Origin: Streptomyces sp. PT12
GTDB lineage: Bacteria; Actinomycetota; Actinomycetes; Streptomycetales; Streptomycetaceae
Length of the DNA: 64,000 nucleotides
Assembly: GCF_003311645.1 (NCBI RefSeq)
Contig: NZ_QEST01000179.1
Span: 1 to 64,000 of the forward strand
Direction: 5' to 3'
Positions 36,825 through 45,933 of the stretch are shown piece by piece. Both the position numbers and the translations under genes were made by a program. Numbering within the stretch: position 1 is the first letter of the stretch; the number at the start of each line of letters is the position of its first letter. The notes beneath the pieces were generated by a model. That model made no database searches. It was given only the letters and a program-made list of their open reading frames with translations, and was not told the origin of the DNA.

Positions 36825-38525
36825 TCAGCGGGCCCCCGCGCGGTAGGGGCGCCAGCCGCCGAGGTGGGTGATGTCGACGGCGCCTTCGACAGCGCAGGGC
36901 TCGCACCCGAATCCGGTGACGGTCTGCCCGGTGGAGAGGGTCACGGGGCCCAGCGTCATGGGCGGGGGCAGCGCGCCGAGGAACGTGCCGAGGGCGGACG
37001 GGGAGAGCGCCCAGAGCTCTCCCTCGATCGCGGCACCGCCCGCGCCCACCCGGACGAGTCCCGGCTTCGGGGGCGCGGTGTCGAGCGCATAGAGCCGGTA
37101 TGCGTCGGCCGTCACGACGTCCCGCGCGAACCTCGCCCCGAGCGCGACGAGTTCGCCGTTGAGCGGCTGGCCGCGCAGGTGGGCGCCGAAGACGGCGAGG
37201 CGGGGCCGCGCGTCGGCCCAGGGCTCCGCGGGCACGCCGAGGAACCGGGCGGCGGCGTCGACCGCGAGCTGGTCGTCGAAGGCGTCGGCGATGAACGTGA
37301 CGCCGAACTCCCCGTCGTCCGTCGACGCCGCGGGGACGGAGACCGCGGACATGTCGAGGAGGTTGACGAAGTTGGTGAACGTCCCCATCCGCGCGTTGAG
37401 CGCCACCGGGTCGGCGCGCACCGCGGCGATCGTCGGGTGCGCGGGCGCCGTGGGCACCACCAGGCACTCGCACCCGGCCAGCAGCTCCCGGGCGAGCCGC
37501 GCGACGCGGTCGAGCTCCGCCAGGTCGCGCACATACTCCCAGCCCGCGACGTCGCGGGCCCCACGCACGATGCCGGCGACCGTCGGATCGAGCCCGGTGG
37601 CGGCGTCGCCCGACGCTTGGGTGACGCGTTCGCCCGCCGCGTGGAACCGGCCCGCGACGATCGCGCCCTCGTACAGCAGCTTCGCCGCGGCCAGCAGCGG
37701 CGCGATCGCGACGGGGCGGAGGTCGGCGTGCTCGGCGAGCCGTTCGGTGGCCTCGCGCCAGGCCGCGCGGGCGAACGGCTCAAGCGAGGCGAGGTCGTCC
37801 TCCGCCGGTATGCCGAGCACGGGGCGGGGGGCTCCGGCGAGCCGGACGTCCGCGGGCCAGGCGCGGGAGCGCGGGTCGGCGGCGTCGGGGCCCGTGATGG
37901 CGCGCGCCGCGCGGACCGCGGCGGGCAGCTCGCGGGCGAACACCGTGATCGTGTCGTAGGGGTGGCAGGCGGGCATCATGCCCGTGGCGGGGACGAGCCC
38001 GAGGGTCGGCTTGACGCCGACGACGCCGTTGAGCGCGGCGGGCACGCGGCCCGAGCCCGCGGTGTCCGTGCCGAGCGCGATGTCGACCACGCCGAGCGCG
38101 ACCGCCACCGCGGAGCCCGAGCTTGACCCGCCGGAGATCCGCTCGGGGTGCCGCGCGTTGCGCACCGCCCCGTAGGGGCTGCGGGTGCCGACGAGCCCGG
38201 TGGCGAACTGGTCGAGGTTGGTCTTGCCGATCACCACCGCGCCCGCCGCGCGCAGGCGCGCCACGGCGGTGGCGTCGGCGTCGGCCGGGGGGACGGCCGA
38301 GGGGAACGCGCCGGTGGTGGCCAGGCCCGCGACATCGATGTTGTCCTTGACCGCGATCACGACGCCGCGCAGCGGCAGCTCCTCGCCCGCCTCCGCGCGA
38401 GCGTCGATCAGCTCGGCCTCCCGCTCGGCGTCTGCCGGGTCGCGCACCGCGATCCACACCTCGGCCCTGTCGACCTCGGCCAGCCGCCGATAGGCGCGCC
38501 GCACGCGCTCGGCACTCGTTCCCAT
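36825..38525 (-). CDS. atzF: Allophanate hydrolase
   Basis: ATG 38525 behind GGGGAG; 566 residues. The amidase-signature domain has catalytic Lys (VVIAVKDNIDVAGL), the cis-Ser (GTDTAGSGRVPAALN) and the serine-rich ISGGSSSGSAVA. A second, C-terminal domain (VFGAHLRGQPLNGELVALGARFARDV...LPPPMTLGPVTLSTGQTVTGFGCEP) is specific to AtzF-type allophanate hydrolases and distinguishes it from GatA. The reaction is urea-1-carboxylate + water to 2 NH3 + 2 CO2. No urea carboxylase is visible in the window, so another source of allophanate or a related carbamoyl compound is implied. Last gene of the minus-strand operon, 62 bases after the DeoR gene. Confidence 0.93.
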   Translation of the reverse strand: MGTSAERVRRAYRRLAEVDRAEVWIAVRDPADAEREAELIDARAEAGEELPLRGVVIAVKDNIDVAGLATTGAFPSAVPPADADATAVARLRAAGAVVIGKTNLDQFATGLVGTRSPYGAVRNARHPERISGGSSSGSAVAVALGVVDIALGTDTAGSGRVPAALNGVVGVKPTLGLVPATGMMPACHPYDTITVFARELPAAVRAARAITGPDAADPRSRAWPADVRLAGAPRPVLGIPAEDDLASLEPFARAAWREATERLAEHADLRPVAIAPLLAAAKLLYEGAIVAGRFHAAGERVTQASGDAATGLDPTVAGIVRGARDVAGWEYVRDLAELDRVARLARELLAGCECLVVPTAPAHPTIAAVRADPVALNARMGTFTNFVNLLDMSAVSVPAASTDDGEFGVTFIADAFDDQLAVDAAARFLGVPAEPWADARPRLAVFGAHLRGQPLNGELVALGARFARDVVTADAYRLYALDTAPPKPGLVRVGAGGAAIEGELWALSPSALGTFLGALPPPMTLGPVTLSTGQTVTGFGCEPCAVEGAVDITHLGGWRPYRAGAR

Positions 38526-38587
38526 GCCCGTCACTCCCCTTCGCCCCGTGCCGAATCTCCCGTTGACGCCATCTCCTGTGACGCCGC

Positions 38588-39373
38588 TCAGCGCGCCTCG
38601 AGCGCCCTGACGACCTCGATGCCCCTGCCCTCGAGGCCCGTCAGCGTCTCGTGCGCGCCGCGCGCGTCCGTCACGACGGTCGTGACCGCGTCGAGCAGGC
38701 CGACCGGGGAGAAGGACTGCGCGCCCAGGTGCCTGCTCTCGGCGAGCACGACGACGCGGTCGGCCGCGGCGACCATGGCGGCCTTGAGGCGGGCGTCGCT
38801 CTCGGTGAAGTCGGTCATCACATTGGTCTCGACGTTGATGCCAGCGACCCCGACGATCGCGATGTCCCAGCGGCGCTCGCGGAAGAACTGCTCGGCCGCG
38901 GAGCCGTGCAGGCTCAGCTCGGCGGGCTTGAGGTCGCCGCCCGGCACGATCACCCGGATGTCGGGGTCCTGGCCGAGCACTTCGAGCACCTGCACGCTGG
39001 TGGGGGCCGCGAGCACCTGGAGGTGGCGCCGCCGCATCTCCAGCGCGATGTAGTACGCCTTGGTGCCGAAGTCGATCGCGACGTTGGCGCCGCGCGGGAT
39101 GAGGTCGACCACCGCGCGCGCCATGGCCTTCTTGCCCTCGACGTTGGCGTTGAGGCGCATCGCGAACGGCGGCTCGAAGCTCCGCCCGGCGTTGAGCACC
39201 GCTCCGCCGTAGACGCGGCGGACGATGCCCTCGGCGTCGAGGTGCTCGATGTCGCGGCGGATCGTCAGCTCCGTCACCTCGAGCTCCTGGCTGAGCGCGG
39301 CGGTCTCGACCTTGCCGTGCTGTTCGAGCAGCTCGATGATGCGTTGCAGCCGTCGTTGGCGCTTGCCTGCCAA
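38588..39373 (-). CDS. DeoR-family transcriptional regulator
   Basis: 261 residues from TTG 39373 (GAGAGGTGA upstream). The winged helix RLQRIIELLEQHGKVETAALSQELEVTELTIRRDIEHLDAEGIVRRVYGGAV is followed by the DeoRC sensor domain with IDFGTKAYYIALEMRR and DVVVGVAGIN-like strands (IAIVGVAGINVETNVMTDFTESDARLKAAMV). DeoR proteins bind phosphorylated sugars or polyols. In this operon a phosphorylated intermediate made by the kinase gene would be a natural effector. It lies between the amidase and allophanate hydrolase genes. Confidence 0.93.
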   Translation of the reverse strand: MAGKRQRRLQRIIELLEQHGKVETAALSQELEVTELTIRRDIEHLDAEGIVRRVYGGAVLNAGRSFEPPFAMRLNANVEGKKAMARAVVDLIPRGANVAIDFGTKAYYIALEMRRRHLQVLAAPTSVQVLEVLGQDPDIRVIVPGGDLKPAELSLHGSAAEQFFRERRWDIAIVGVAGINVETNVMTDFTESDARLKAAMVAAADRVVVLAESRHLGAQSFSPVGLLDAVTTVVTDARGAHETLTGLEGRGIEVVRALEAR

Positions 39374-39435
39374 GGACGTTCACCTCTCTCGGGCGGTCGT
39401 GGTGCGGGGGCGGTCACGGGTGCGTCGTGCCCACC

Positions 39436-40914
39436 CTACGGAGTCATCGGGCGCCCGTTTCCCGGGAGTTCGGGGTGCACGTCGCTGACGCCCAGGATCG
39501 TCTCAAGCTGCTCGCCGACCGCGAGCAGCTCGACGTCGCGGCCGTAGCGGCCGACCACCTGGAGCCCGACGGGCAGCCCGCCGGAGAAGCCAGCGGGCAG
39601 GGCGAGCACGGGGTGCTGCGTCATCACGAGAAGGCAGGCGAGCCGCTGCCACAGGAAGTAGCGGTCGAACGTCGTGTCCCCGATCCTGGCGACCCACTTG
39701 TCCTCGGCGGGCGGCGCCACCACGGGGGCGCCGGGGCACACGAAGCCGTCGACGTCGCCGAGCAGTTCGGTGAACGCGGTGAACAGGCGGTAGCGGCGGT
39801 CCTCGGCCTCGATGAGCTCGGTCGTGGAGAACGCGGACGCCTCGCCGACGTTGCGCACGAAGTCGTCGCGGTACTTCTCGGGGTGGTCGATCGGGTCGCG
39901 CCCGAGCAGCGCGAACCAGCCCGTCAGCTCGATGACCTCCCAGGCCCGGCCGACGCCGGTGAAGTCGATGCCGGTGCGGGAGTCGACGTCGACGATCTCG
40001 ACGCCCGCCGCCCCGAGCCTGGCGCGGGTGTCGGCGAACACCGCGCGGACCTCGTCCGAGATCGGGAGCCCGCCGAGGTCGGGGCTCCAGGCCAGGCGCA
40101 GCGGCGCGGTGCGGGGCGCGCCCAGCTCCTCGGTCGGCGCGCCACCGACCGAGAGCGGGGCGAGCGGGTCCTCGCCGGTCATGCCGGACAGCAGCAGCGC
40201 GGCGTCCCGGCACGTGCGCGCGACGGGGCCGTTCACCGAGTGCGGCGACCAGGATCCGCCGCCCGCGACCGCGGGCACGAGGCCCGGGGTGGTGCGCAGC
40301 CCGACGACGTTGCAGAACGACGCGGGGTAGCGCAGGCTGCCACCGGAGTCGGAGCCGTCGCAGAACGGCAGCATGCCCGCCGCGACCGCCGCGGCGCCAC
40401 CGGTCGATCCCCCGGCGTGCCGCGTGAGGTCGAAGGGGTTGCGCGTGATCCCGAAGACGTCGTTCCAGGTCACCGTGCCGACGCCGAACTCGGGGGCGTT
40501 GGTCTTGCCGATGAGCAGGGCGCCCGCGGCGCGCAGCTTCGCCACGTGCGGGGCGTCGCTCGCCTCGGGCCCGCGCCCGGCGAACGCGCGTGAGCCGCGC
40601 GAGGTCGGCATCCCGGCGACGTCGACGAGGTCCTTGATGGCGATCGGCAGTCCGTGCAGCGGGCCGAGCGGCCTGCCCTCGTCGAGGGCCAGGTCGCGGG
40701 CCCGGTCGGCCTCGGCGGCGAGCGCCAGGGCCTCGTCGCGCGGCAGCCGGAACACCATGACGTTGACGGCGTCGTCGGTCGCGTCCATCCGGTCGAGGAA
40801 CGCGGTCATCACCTCGACCGCGCTGAGCTCGCCCGACGCGATGGCGTCGCGCAGGCGCGTGGCGGTCCACCAGTGGATCGGCTGGGTCGGCGTCGTGGGC
40901 GTGGGCGTGGTCAT
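39436..40914 (-). CDS. Amidase (amidase-signature family)
   Basis: ATG 40914 with AAGGAG upstream, overlapping the stop of the previous amidase (ATGA); 492 residues. The catalytic triad is Lys in LPIAIKDLVDVAGM, cis-Ser in HAGGSTGGAAAV, and nucleophile Ser in CDGSDSGGSLRYPA. The general fold is as in 6-aminohexanoate/aryl-acyl amidases; the substrate is not predictable. Soluble. Together with its upstream neighbour it gives two different amidases in one import operon, suggesting stepwise deacylation of an imported amide. Confidence 0.92.
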   Translation of the reverse strand: MTTPTPTTPTQPIHWWTATRLRDAIASGELSAVEVMTAFLDRMDATDDAVNVMVFRLPRDEALALAAEADRARDLALDEGRPLGPLHGLPIAIKDLVDVAGMPTSRGSRAFAGRGPEASDAPHVAKLRAAGALLIGKTNAPEFGVGTVTWNDVFGITRNPFDLTRHAGGSTGGAAAVAAGMLPFCDGSDSGGSLRYPASFCNVVGLRTTPGLVPAVAGGGSWSPHSVNGPVARTCRDAALLLSGMTGEDPLAPLSVGGAPTEELGAPRTAPLRLAWSPDLGGLPISDEVRAVFADTRARLGAAGVEIVDVDSRTGIDFTGVGRAWEVIELTGWFALLGRDPIDHPEKYRDDFVRNVGEASAFSTTELIEAEDRRYRLFTAFTELLGDVDGFVCPGAPVVAPPAEDKWVARIGDTTFDRYFLWQRLACLLVMTQHPVLALPAGFSGGLPVGLQVVGRYGRDVELLAVGEQLETILGVSDVHPELPGNGRPMTP

Positions 40915-42944
40915 GCGGTGCTCCTTGTCTGCGCGTCGGCGCGGATGGTCGGCCATCGGAAGGGTGCCTCGGCGAGGGCGGCGGCCGATGTGAGCCCGTC
41001 GGGCCCGCGCGTGCTCGCGAGCACGAGGACGGACGCGTCACCGTGCGCCCTGCGCGACGCCGGGCCGAGGGTGACCTCGACCGGGTCGCCGGGGCGCGCC
41101 TCGACCCGGTGGTCCGCGACCTCGACCAGCGCGGGCGCGGCGCCGCCCCGCACGGTCACGCTGACATCGACGGCGCCGCCCGGCGCGATCTCGGCGCGGG
41201 CATCGACGGCGATCGGCACGGCGCCCCGGCCGCGCGCCGGGGGGCCGGAGCGCAAGAGCCCGTGCGGTGGGACCTCGGGCAGCGGGGCGGCGGGGCGTGG
41301 CGGGAGCGCGCGTTCGACCGCGGCGGCCCAGCGCAGCAGGTCGGCGTCGGCGTAGGCGGGCCCGCACAGCGTGAGCCCTACGGGCATGCCGAGGTCGGCG
41401 GTGCGGCCCATGGGCACCGTCACGCTGGGCAGCCCCACGCGGCGCATGACGTGGTTCATGTGCGAGAACACGGCGCCGTCGGCCCAGGCCAGGCGGGCGG
41501 AATCGGGATTGGTCTCGGCGTCCCACGGGCCGATGTCCGCGTTGGCGGGGAAGGCGAGCACGTCGATGCGGGCCTCGGCGAGCCACGCGTGGAAGAGCCG
41601 TTCCCGCGCGGCGGCCAGCCCGCGGAGCGCGGGCGCGGCACGCGCGATCGCCTCGGCCATCGACGGGGGCTCGGCGCCGAGGATCGCGCCGAAGTCGAAG
41701 GTGTCGCGCCCCGGGTGCCGCCGCCCGCCCTCGATCGCGTCGATCGCGTACGGCGCGTCGGGCCTGACGGCGCCCGGCGCGATGTCGCGCAGCGCGACGG
41801 CGCCGCCGCAGTGGTCGTGAAGGAACGCGGTCCACGCGGCGGTCATGAGCGGGCCCAGCTCATAGGCGGTCCAGTCCCCGGGGAGGTAGCCGCCGCTCAC
41901 CAGGTCGCGGGCGCGCGCCGAGCGGGACTCGTACGCCTCGACGAGGGGGAAGGGCACCCGCACGACCGTCGCACCGGCGTCGGCGATGGCGCGCTCGGCG
42001 TCGTCCCAGAGCGCGCGGATCGACGGGCGAAGCGGGATCGGGGCGACGTCGTCGTAGCCCTCCCCCACGTAGAGCCGCGGCACGCCCACGCGGAGCCCGC
42101 GCAGGTCGCCCTCGGTGGCGGCGAGCGCGGCGAGGTCGGCGGCGACGCGGGCGGCGGGGGTCACGTCGATCGCGGTCTGGCGTTGCCACACGTCGCGGTC
42201 GTCGGGACCCGCGATCACCGCGAGCACGTCGACGAGGTCGGCGACGTCGAGCGTGTGCGGCACGACCACGTCGCGGAACGGGTGCAGCGGCCAGTTCCCC
42301 GCGCTCGGGACGACGCCCCAGGACGGCGTGTAGGCGACGAGGGCGTTGTTGGACGCCGGGGAGCGCCCCGAGGACACGGTCTCCTCGCCGATGCCGAACG
42401 AGCAGAAGCCCGCGGCGAGGGAGACCGCGGAGCCTATCGACGACCCCGAGTGCCAGGCGGCGGCGAGGAAGTCGGGGTTGTAGGGGCTGCGGGTGCGGCC
42501 GTAGAGACCGGCCTGGCCGCCGCCGATCGCCATGGGCGGCATGTTCGTCCTGCCGATCAGCAGCGCGCCCGCCGCCCTGAGGCGCTCGACGACCACGGCG
42601 TCACGTTCGGCGCGGAGCCCGGCGAACGCGGGGGATCCGGCCGCCACGGTGAGGCCGCGCACGGCGAAGCTGTCCTTGACGCCGAACGGGACGCCGTGCA
42701 GGGGCCCTCGGGCGCGGCCCCGCGCGCGCTCCAGGTCCCGCGCCGCGGCCTCGTCGTACACGGCCGGGTCGAGCAGGGGCATCGCGCGAAGGCGCGGGCC
42801 GCTCCGGTCGAGTGCGGCGACCCGGCGCAGCGCGTGGTGGGCGAGCGCGAGCGAGGTCGAGCCGCCCGAGGCGAGCAGCGCACGCGCGGCGGCGATCGTG
42901 AGCGTCGCCGCGTCGGCGCGCCGCGCGGTGGCGTCGGCGTTCAT
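40911..42944 (-). CDS. Large amidase with C-terminal beta domain
   Basis: The 677-residue product is about 200 longer than a plain amidase. The catalytic Lys is in GVPFGVKDSFAVRG, the cis-Ser in AAWHSGSSIGSAVS, and the nucleophile Ser in GEETVSSGRSPASNNALV. The extra part (about residues 580-677; VPIAVDARAEIAPGGAVDVSVTVRGGAAPALVEVADHRVEARPGDPVEVTLGP) looks like a beta-sandwich and could recognise a carrier or polymer. No signal peptide. Encoded 91 bases after the binding protein gene and overlapping the next amidase by four bases. Confidence 0.9.
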   Translation of the reverse strand: MNADATARRADAATLTIAAARALLASGGSTSLALAHHALRRVAALDRSGPRLRAMPLLDPAVYDEAAARDLERARGRARGPLHGVPFGVKDSFAVRGLTVAAGSPAFAGLRAERDAVVVERLRAAGALLIGRTNMPPMAIGGGQAGLYGRTRSPYNPDFLAAAWHSGSSIGSAVSLAAGFCSFGIGEETVSSGRSPASNNALVAYTPSWGVVPSAGNWPLHPFRDVVVPHTLDVADLVDVLAVIAGPDDRDVWQRQTAIDVTPAARVAADLAALAATEGDLRGLRVGVPRLYVGEGYDDVAPIPLRPSIRALWDDAERAIADAGATVVRVPFPLVEAYESRSARARDLVSGGYLPGDWTAYELGPLMTAAWTAFLHDHCGGAVALRDIAPGAVRPDAPYAIDAIEGGRRHPGRDTFDFGAILGAEPPSMAEAIARAAPALRGLAAARERLFHAWLAEARIDVLAFPANADIGPWDAETNPDSARLAWADGAVFSHMNHVMRRVGLPSVTVPMGRTADLGMPVGLTLCGPAYADADLLRWAAAVERALPPRPAAPLPEVPPHGLLRSGPPARGRGAVPIAVDARAEIAPGGAVDVSVTVRGGAAPALVEVADHRVEARPGDPVEVTLGPASRRAHGDASVLVLASTRGPDGLTSAAALAEAPFRWPTIRADAQTRSTA

Positions 42945-43035
42945 GGCGGTGGTCGGTGCTCCTTCGGTCCCGGGGGTGGTCGGCCGCGGCCCCGGCCTCG
43001 GCGGCCGCGCGCCGCCGGGGCCGGGGCCGAACGGG

Positions 43036-44064
43036 TCAGCCGCAGTCGGTGGTGTAGAGGTAGGAGGACATGTCGTCGCTGTCGACGTTGTCGGCGGTGA
43101 CGAGGGCCCAGGGCGAGAACTCGGTCTTCTCCGTGATGCTCTCGGCGTCGACCTCGCCTTTGAGGATGCGCGAGACGAGGGTCATCGCGTCGAAGCCCAT
43201 CGTGTAGGGGCTCTGCGCGACGAGCGCGTCGTAGTCGCCGTCGCGCAGCTCCTCGACCTGGGAGGACGAGGTGTCGTAGCCGAGGTGCACGATGTCGTCG
43301 CCGCCCGCGGTGCGGATGCCGTTGGCGGCTCCCGTCCCGGCGCCGATGTTCGTGGAGAACACGAGCGACAGGTCGGGGTTCGCCGCGAGGGAGGACGTGA
43401 CGACCTGGGACGCCTCGGCGGAGTCGCCCCCGACGTACTGGAATTCGAGCATTTCCAGGCCGGTCTCGTCCTGGATCGCGTCGCGGAAGCCCTCGGCGCG
43501 TGCGGTCTGGATGGCGTTGCCCGGGGCGTCGGTGACGACGAGGGCGGTGCCCGAGGTGATGGCGAAGTCCTCGACGGCCTGGACGGCGGCGTCGTAGGAC
43601 GACTGGTAGCTGTCGGTGCGGATGCTCTGGGTGTACGCGTCGTTGGAGAGGAACGAGTCGGGCATCACCAGGGGCTTGCCCGCGTCGGTGAAGGAGCTCA
43701 TGGTCTGGTTGAACGCCGTGTTGTCCCACACGGTGAGCAGCAGGCCGTCGGGGTCGGTGGCGAGCACCGACTGGAGCACTTGCATCTCCTCCTCGACCGA
43801 TGTGCCTGGCGTGCCCTGGATGTTCAGCGTCACGCCCTGTTCGTCGGCCGCGTCCCGCGCGCCGCAGTACATGGCGCCGTAGAACTCTCCGGTGCTCTCG
43901 GGCGTGACCATGGCGACCGTGAGGTCCCCTTCGCCGCCGCCCTCGTCGCCGCCCGATCCCGTGGCGGGGTCGCTGGTCGAGCATCCGGCGAGCAGGGTCG
44001 CCACGGCGACGGCCACGCCGGCACCGAGCATCCGCCCCGTGCGGGCCCGCGTGCTGTGCTTCAT
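43036..44064 (-). CDS. Ribose-type ABC transporter substrate-binding lipoprotein
   Basis: 342 residues, ATG behind AAGGAGAAG. The lipoprotein signal ends with LLAGC (Cys near 27), followed by a Gly/Asp-rich tether and a periplasmic-binding fold of the RbsB type (LTVAMVTPESTGEFYGAMYCGARDAADEQGVTLNIQGT, DGLLLTVWDN, NAIQTARAEGF, ANPDLSLVFSTN). This cluster binds sugars, polyols and autoinducer-like ligands rather than peptides. It defines the imported compound of the operon as probably polyhydroxylated. Partner permease and ATPase lie directly upstream. Confidence 0.93.
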   Translation of the reverse strand: MKHSTRARTGRMLGAGVAVAVATLLAGCSTSDPATGSGGDEGGGEGDLTVAMVTPESTGEFYGAMYCGARDAADEQGVTLNIQGTPGTSVEEEMQVLQSVLATDPDGLLLTVWDNTAFNQTMSSFTDAGKPLVMPDSFLSNDAYTQSIRTDSYQSSYDAAVQAVEDFAITSGTALVVTDAPGNAIQTARAEGFRDAIQDETGLEMLEFQYVGGDSAEASQVVTSSLAANPDLSLVFSTNIGAGTGAANGIRTAGGDDIVHLGYDTSSSQVEELRDGDYDALVAQSPYTMGFDAMTLVSRILKGEVDAESITEKTEFSPWALVTADNVDSDDMSSYLYTTDCG

Positions 44065-44157
44065 GTCTTCTCCTTGCGCTGGTTCATGGGGAGGGCGTGG
44101 CCGTGCGGGAGGTCGGGGGGTGGGTGCCGTGGGGGGGGAAGGGGCCGGAGGCGGCGG

Positions 44158-45189
44158 TCAGCCGCCGCCCTTGGCGCTCTTGCGCGCGGCGGGGTCGAGG
44201 CTGACGGCGATCAGGAGCATCGTTCCGATCGCGATCGTCTGGTAGAAGGGCGAGAGGTCGATGATCACAAGCCCTGACTGGAGGATGATCGCCAGGAACG
44301 CGCCGACGATCGCCCCGAGGAAGCTGATGCGCCCGCCCGTCAGGGCGGTGCCGCCGATGAGCGCCGCGGCGATGGCCGCCATCGAGTCGTTGAGGTGCCC
44401 CGAGATGTTGGTCGTCGAGTAGCGGGCGAGGTCGATATAGCCCGCGAGCCCGGCGAGCGCCGAGGACAGCACGAAGATCGCGATCGTGTGGCGCAGCGTC
44501 GCGATGCCGACGCGGCGGGCGGCGAGCCGGTTCGAGCCCATCGCGAGGGTGTGGGTGCCCCACGAGGTCAGCCGGTGGAACGCCCAGATGACCGCGATCA
44601 CGATCAGGCTCACGATCATGGGCATGGGCAGCGGGCCCGCGTTCACCGCGCCGAAGGAGGTCTGGAGCTCGCCCGGCATCCCGGTCAGGTTGACGCCCCC
44701 GGTGATCACCTGGGCGACGCCGGTGCCGATCGAGAGCATGCCGAGCGTCGCGACCAGGGCGTTGACGCCGACGACGCCGACGAGCACGCCGTTCACCGCC
44801 CCGATGACGGCGCCGGCGCCGACGCTGATGAGCGCCCCGAGCAGGAGCACCGCGGGCATCGGCAGGCTGTCCTGCGTCGCGATCATGGCGTTGCCCGCGA
44901 GCACCGAGGTGAGGATGACGGCGGCGCCCTGGGAGATGTCGATGTGCCCGGCCGACATGAGCACGGCCTGGCCGACCGCGAGCAGCAGGACCTGTGACGC
45001 GGTGAGCGCCATGCCGCGGACGTTGGCCTCGCTGAGGAACGCGCCGCCGGGCGAGAGCGCCTGGAAGATCGCGATCACCAGGATCTCGACGGCGATGATC
45101 TGGAGCGCGCGGTGGGAGAGCGCCGAGGCCAGCCCGCGGGGCGCGGTCAGGCCCCGGGAGCGTCCGACGGCGGTCGTGGTGTCTGACAT
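44158..45189 (-). CDS. ABC transporter permease, RbsC/FrcC family
   Basis: 343 residues with eight to ten hydrophobic segments. Family signatures are GQAVLMSAGHIDISQGAAVILTSVLAG, NALVATLGMLSIGTGVAQVITGG and AIAAALIGGTALTGGRISFLGAIVGAFL. The ATG at 45189 lies two bases after the ATPase gene. A single permease gene is usual for the ribose type, where it acts as a dimer. Confidence 0.94.
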   Translation of the reverse strand: MSDTTTAVGRSRGLTAPRGLASALSHRALQIIAVEILVIAIFQALSPGGAFLSEANVRGMALTASQVLLLAVGQAVLMSAGHIDISQGAAVILTSVLAGNAMIATQDSLPMPAVLLLGALISVGAGAVIGAVNGVLVGVVGVNALVATLGMLSIGTGVAQVITGGVNLTGMPGELQTSFGAVNAGPLPMPMIVSLIVIAVIWAFHRLTSWGTHTLAMGSNRLAARRVGIATLRHTIAIFVLSSALAGLAGYIDLARYSTTNISGHLNDSMAAIAAALIGGTALTGGRISFLGAIVGAFLAIILQSGLVIIDLSPFYQTIAIGTMLLIAVSLDPAARKSAKGGG

Positions 45190-45191
45190 GG

Positions 45192-45929
45192 TCACTCCTC
45201 GCCCACCATGACGGTGACGACGTCGGAGACGGAAAGCCCTTCGGGGGGAACGTCCTTGGCGATCGTCCCGTGGCGCAGGATCACGATCCTGTGCGCCAGC
45301 TCGAGGACGCTGGGGATGTCGTGGGAGACGAGGACGACGCCGAGGCCGTGGTCCGCCGCCTTCCTGATCGAGTCGAGGACGATGCCGACCTGCTTGGGGC
45401 CGAGCGCGGCCGTCGGCTCGTCGAGCAGGATGAGGTGCTCGGCCCACTTCATGGCCCGCGCGACCGCGAGCACCTGGCGCTGGCCTCCCGACAGGCTCGC
45501 GACGGGCAGCCGCACGTCGCGCAGGGTGGATATGCCGAGCCGTTCGATCGCGGCCCTGGCCTCCGCGCGCATCCTCGCGCGGTCGAGCACGCGGAACGGG
45601 CCGATGCCGCGGGCCAGTTCGTTGCCGAGGAAGAGGTTCTCGGCGAGGCTCAGGTGCGGCGCGAGGGCCAGGTCCTGGTAGACGACGCCCACGCCGAGGC
45701 GCTTGGCGTCGGCGAGCGACGTCAGCGGCTCGCCCTTGACGGCGACGACCCCGGTGTCGGGGGCGTGCGACCCGCAGATGACGTTCATCAGCGTCGACTT
45801 GCCCGCGCCGTTGTCGCCGAGCAGGGCGACGATCTCGCCCGCCCGCACCGTGAGGTTCACCTCGCGCAGGGCGGTCACGGCGCCGAAGCGCTTCCCCACG
45901 TCGGAGATGGTGAGTACGTCGTCGGCCAT
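45192..45929 (-). CDS. ABC transporter ATP-binding protein, FrcA-like single-domain
   Basis: 245 residues with one nucleotide-binding domain, not the duplicated RbsA form. Walker A is GDNGAGKST, Q-loop YQDLALAPHL, signature LSGGQRQ, Walker B LILLDEPTAALG, H-loop SHDI. In fructose-type (FrcA) systems a half-size ATPase pairs with an RbsC-like permease, as here. It starts four bases after the aminotransferase stop. Confidence 0.94.
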   Translation of the reverse strand: MADDVLTISDVGKRFGAVTALREVNLTVRAGEIVALLGDNGAGKSTLMNVICGSHAPDTGVVAVKGEPLTSLADAKRLGVGVVYQDLALAPHLSLAENLFLGNELARGIGPFRVLDRARMRAEARAAIERLGISTLRDVRLPVASLSGGQRQVLAVARAMKWAEHLILLDEPTAALGPKQVGIVLDSIRKAADHGLGVVLVSHDIPSVLELAHRIVILRHGTIAKDVPPEGLSVSDVVTVMVGEE

Positions 45930-45933
45930 GGCC

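Noticed and set aside
41043-43100. Long plus-strand open frame opposite the large amidase
   Set aside because: Antisense shadow with low-complexity product; the amidase triad is on the minus strand.
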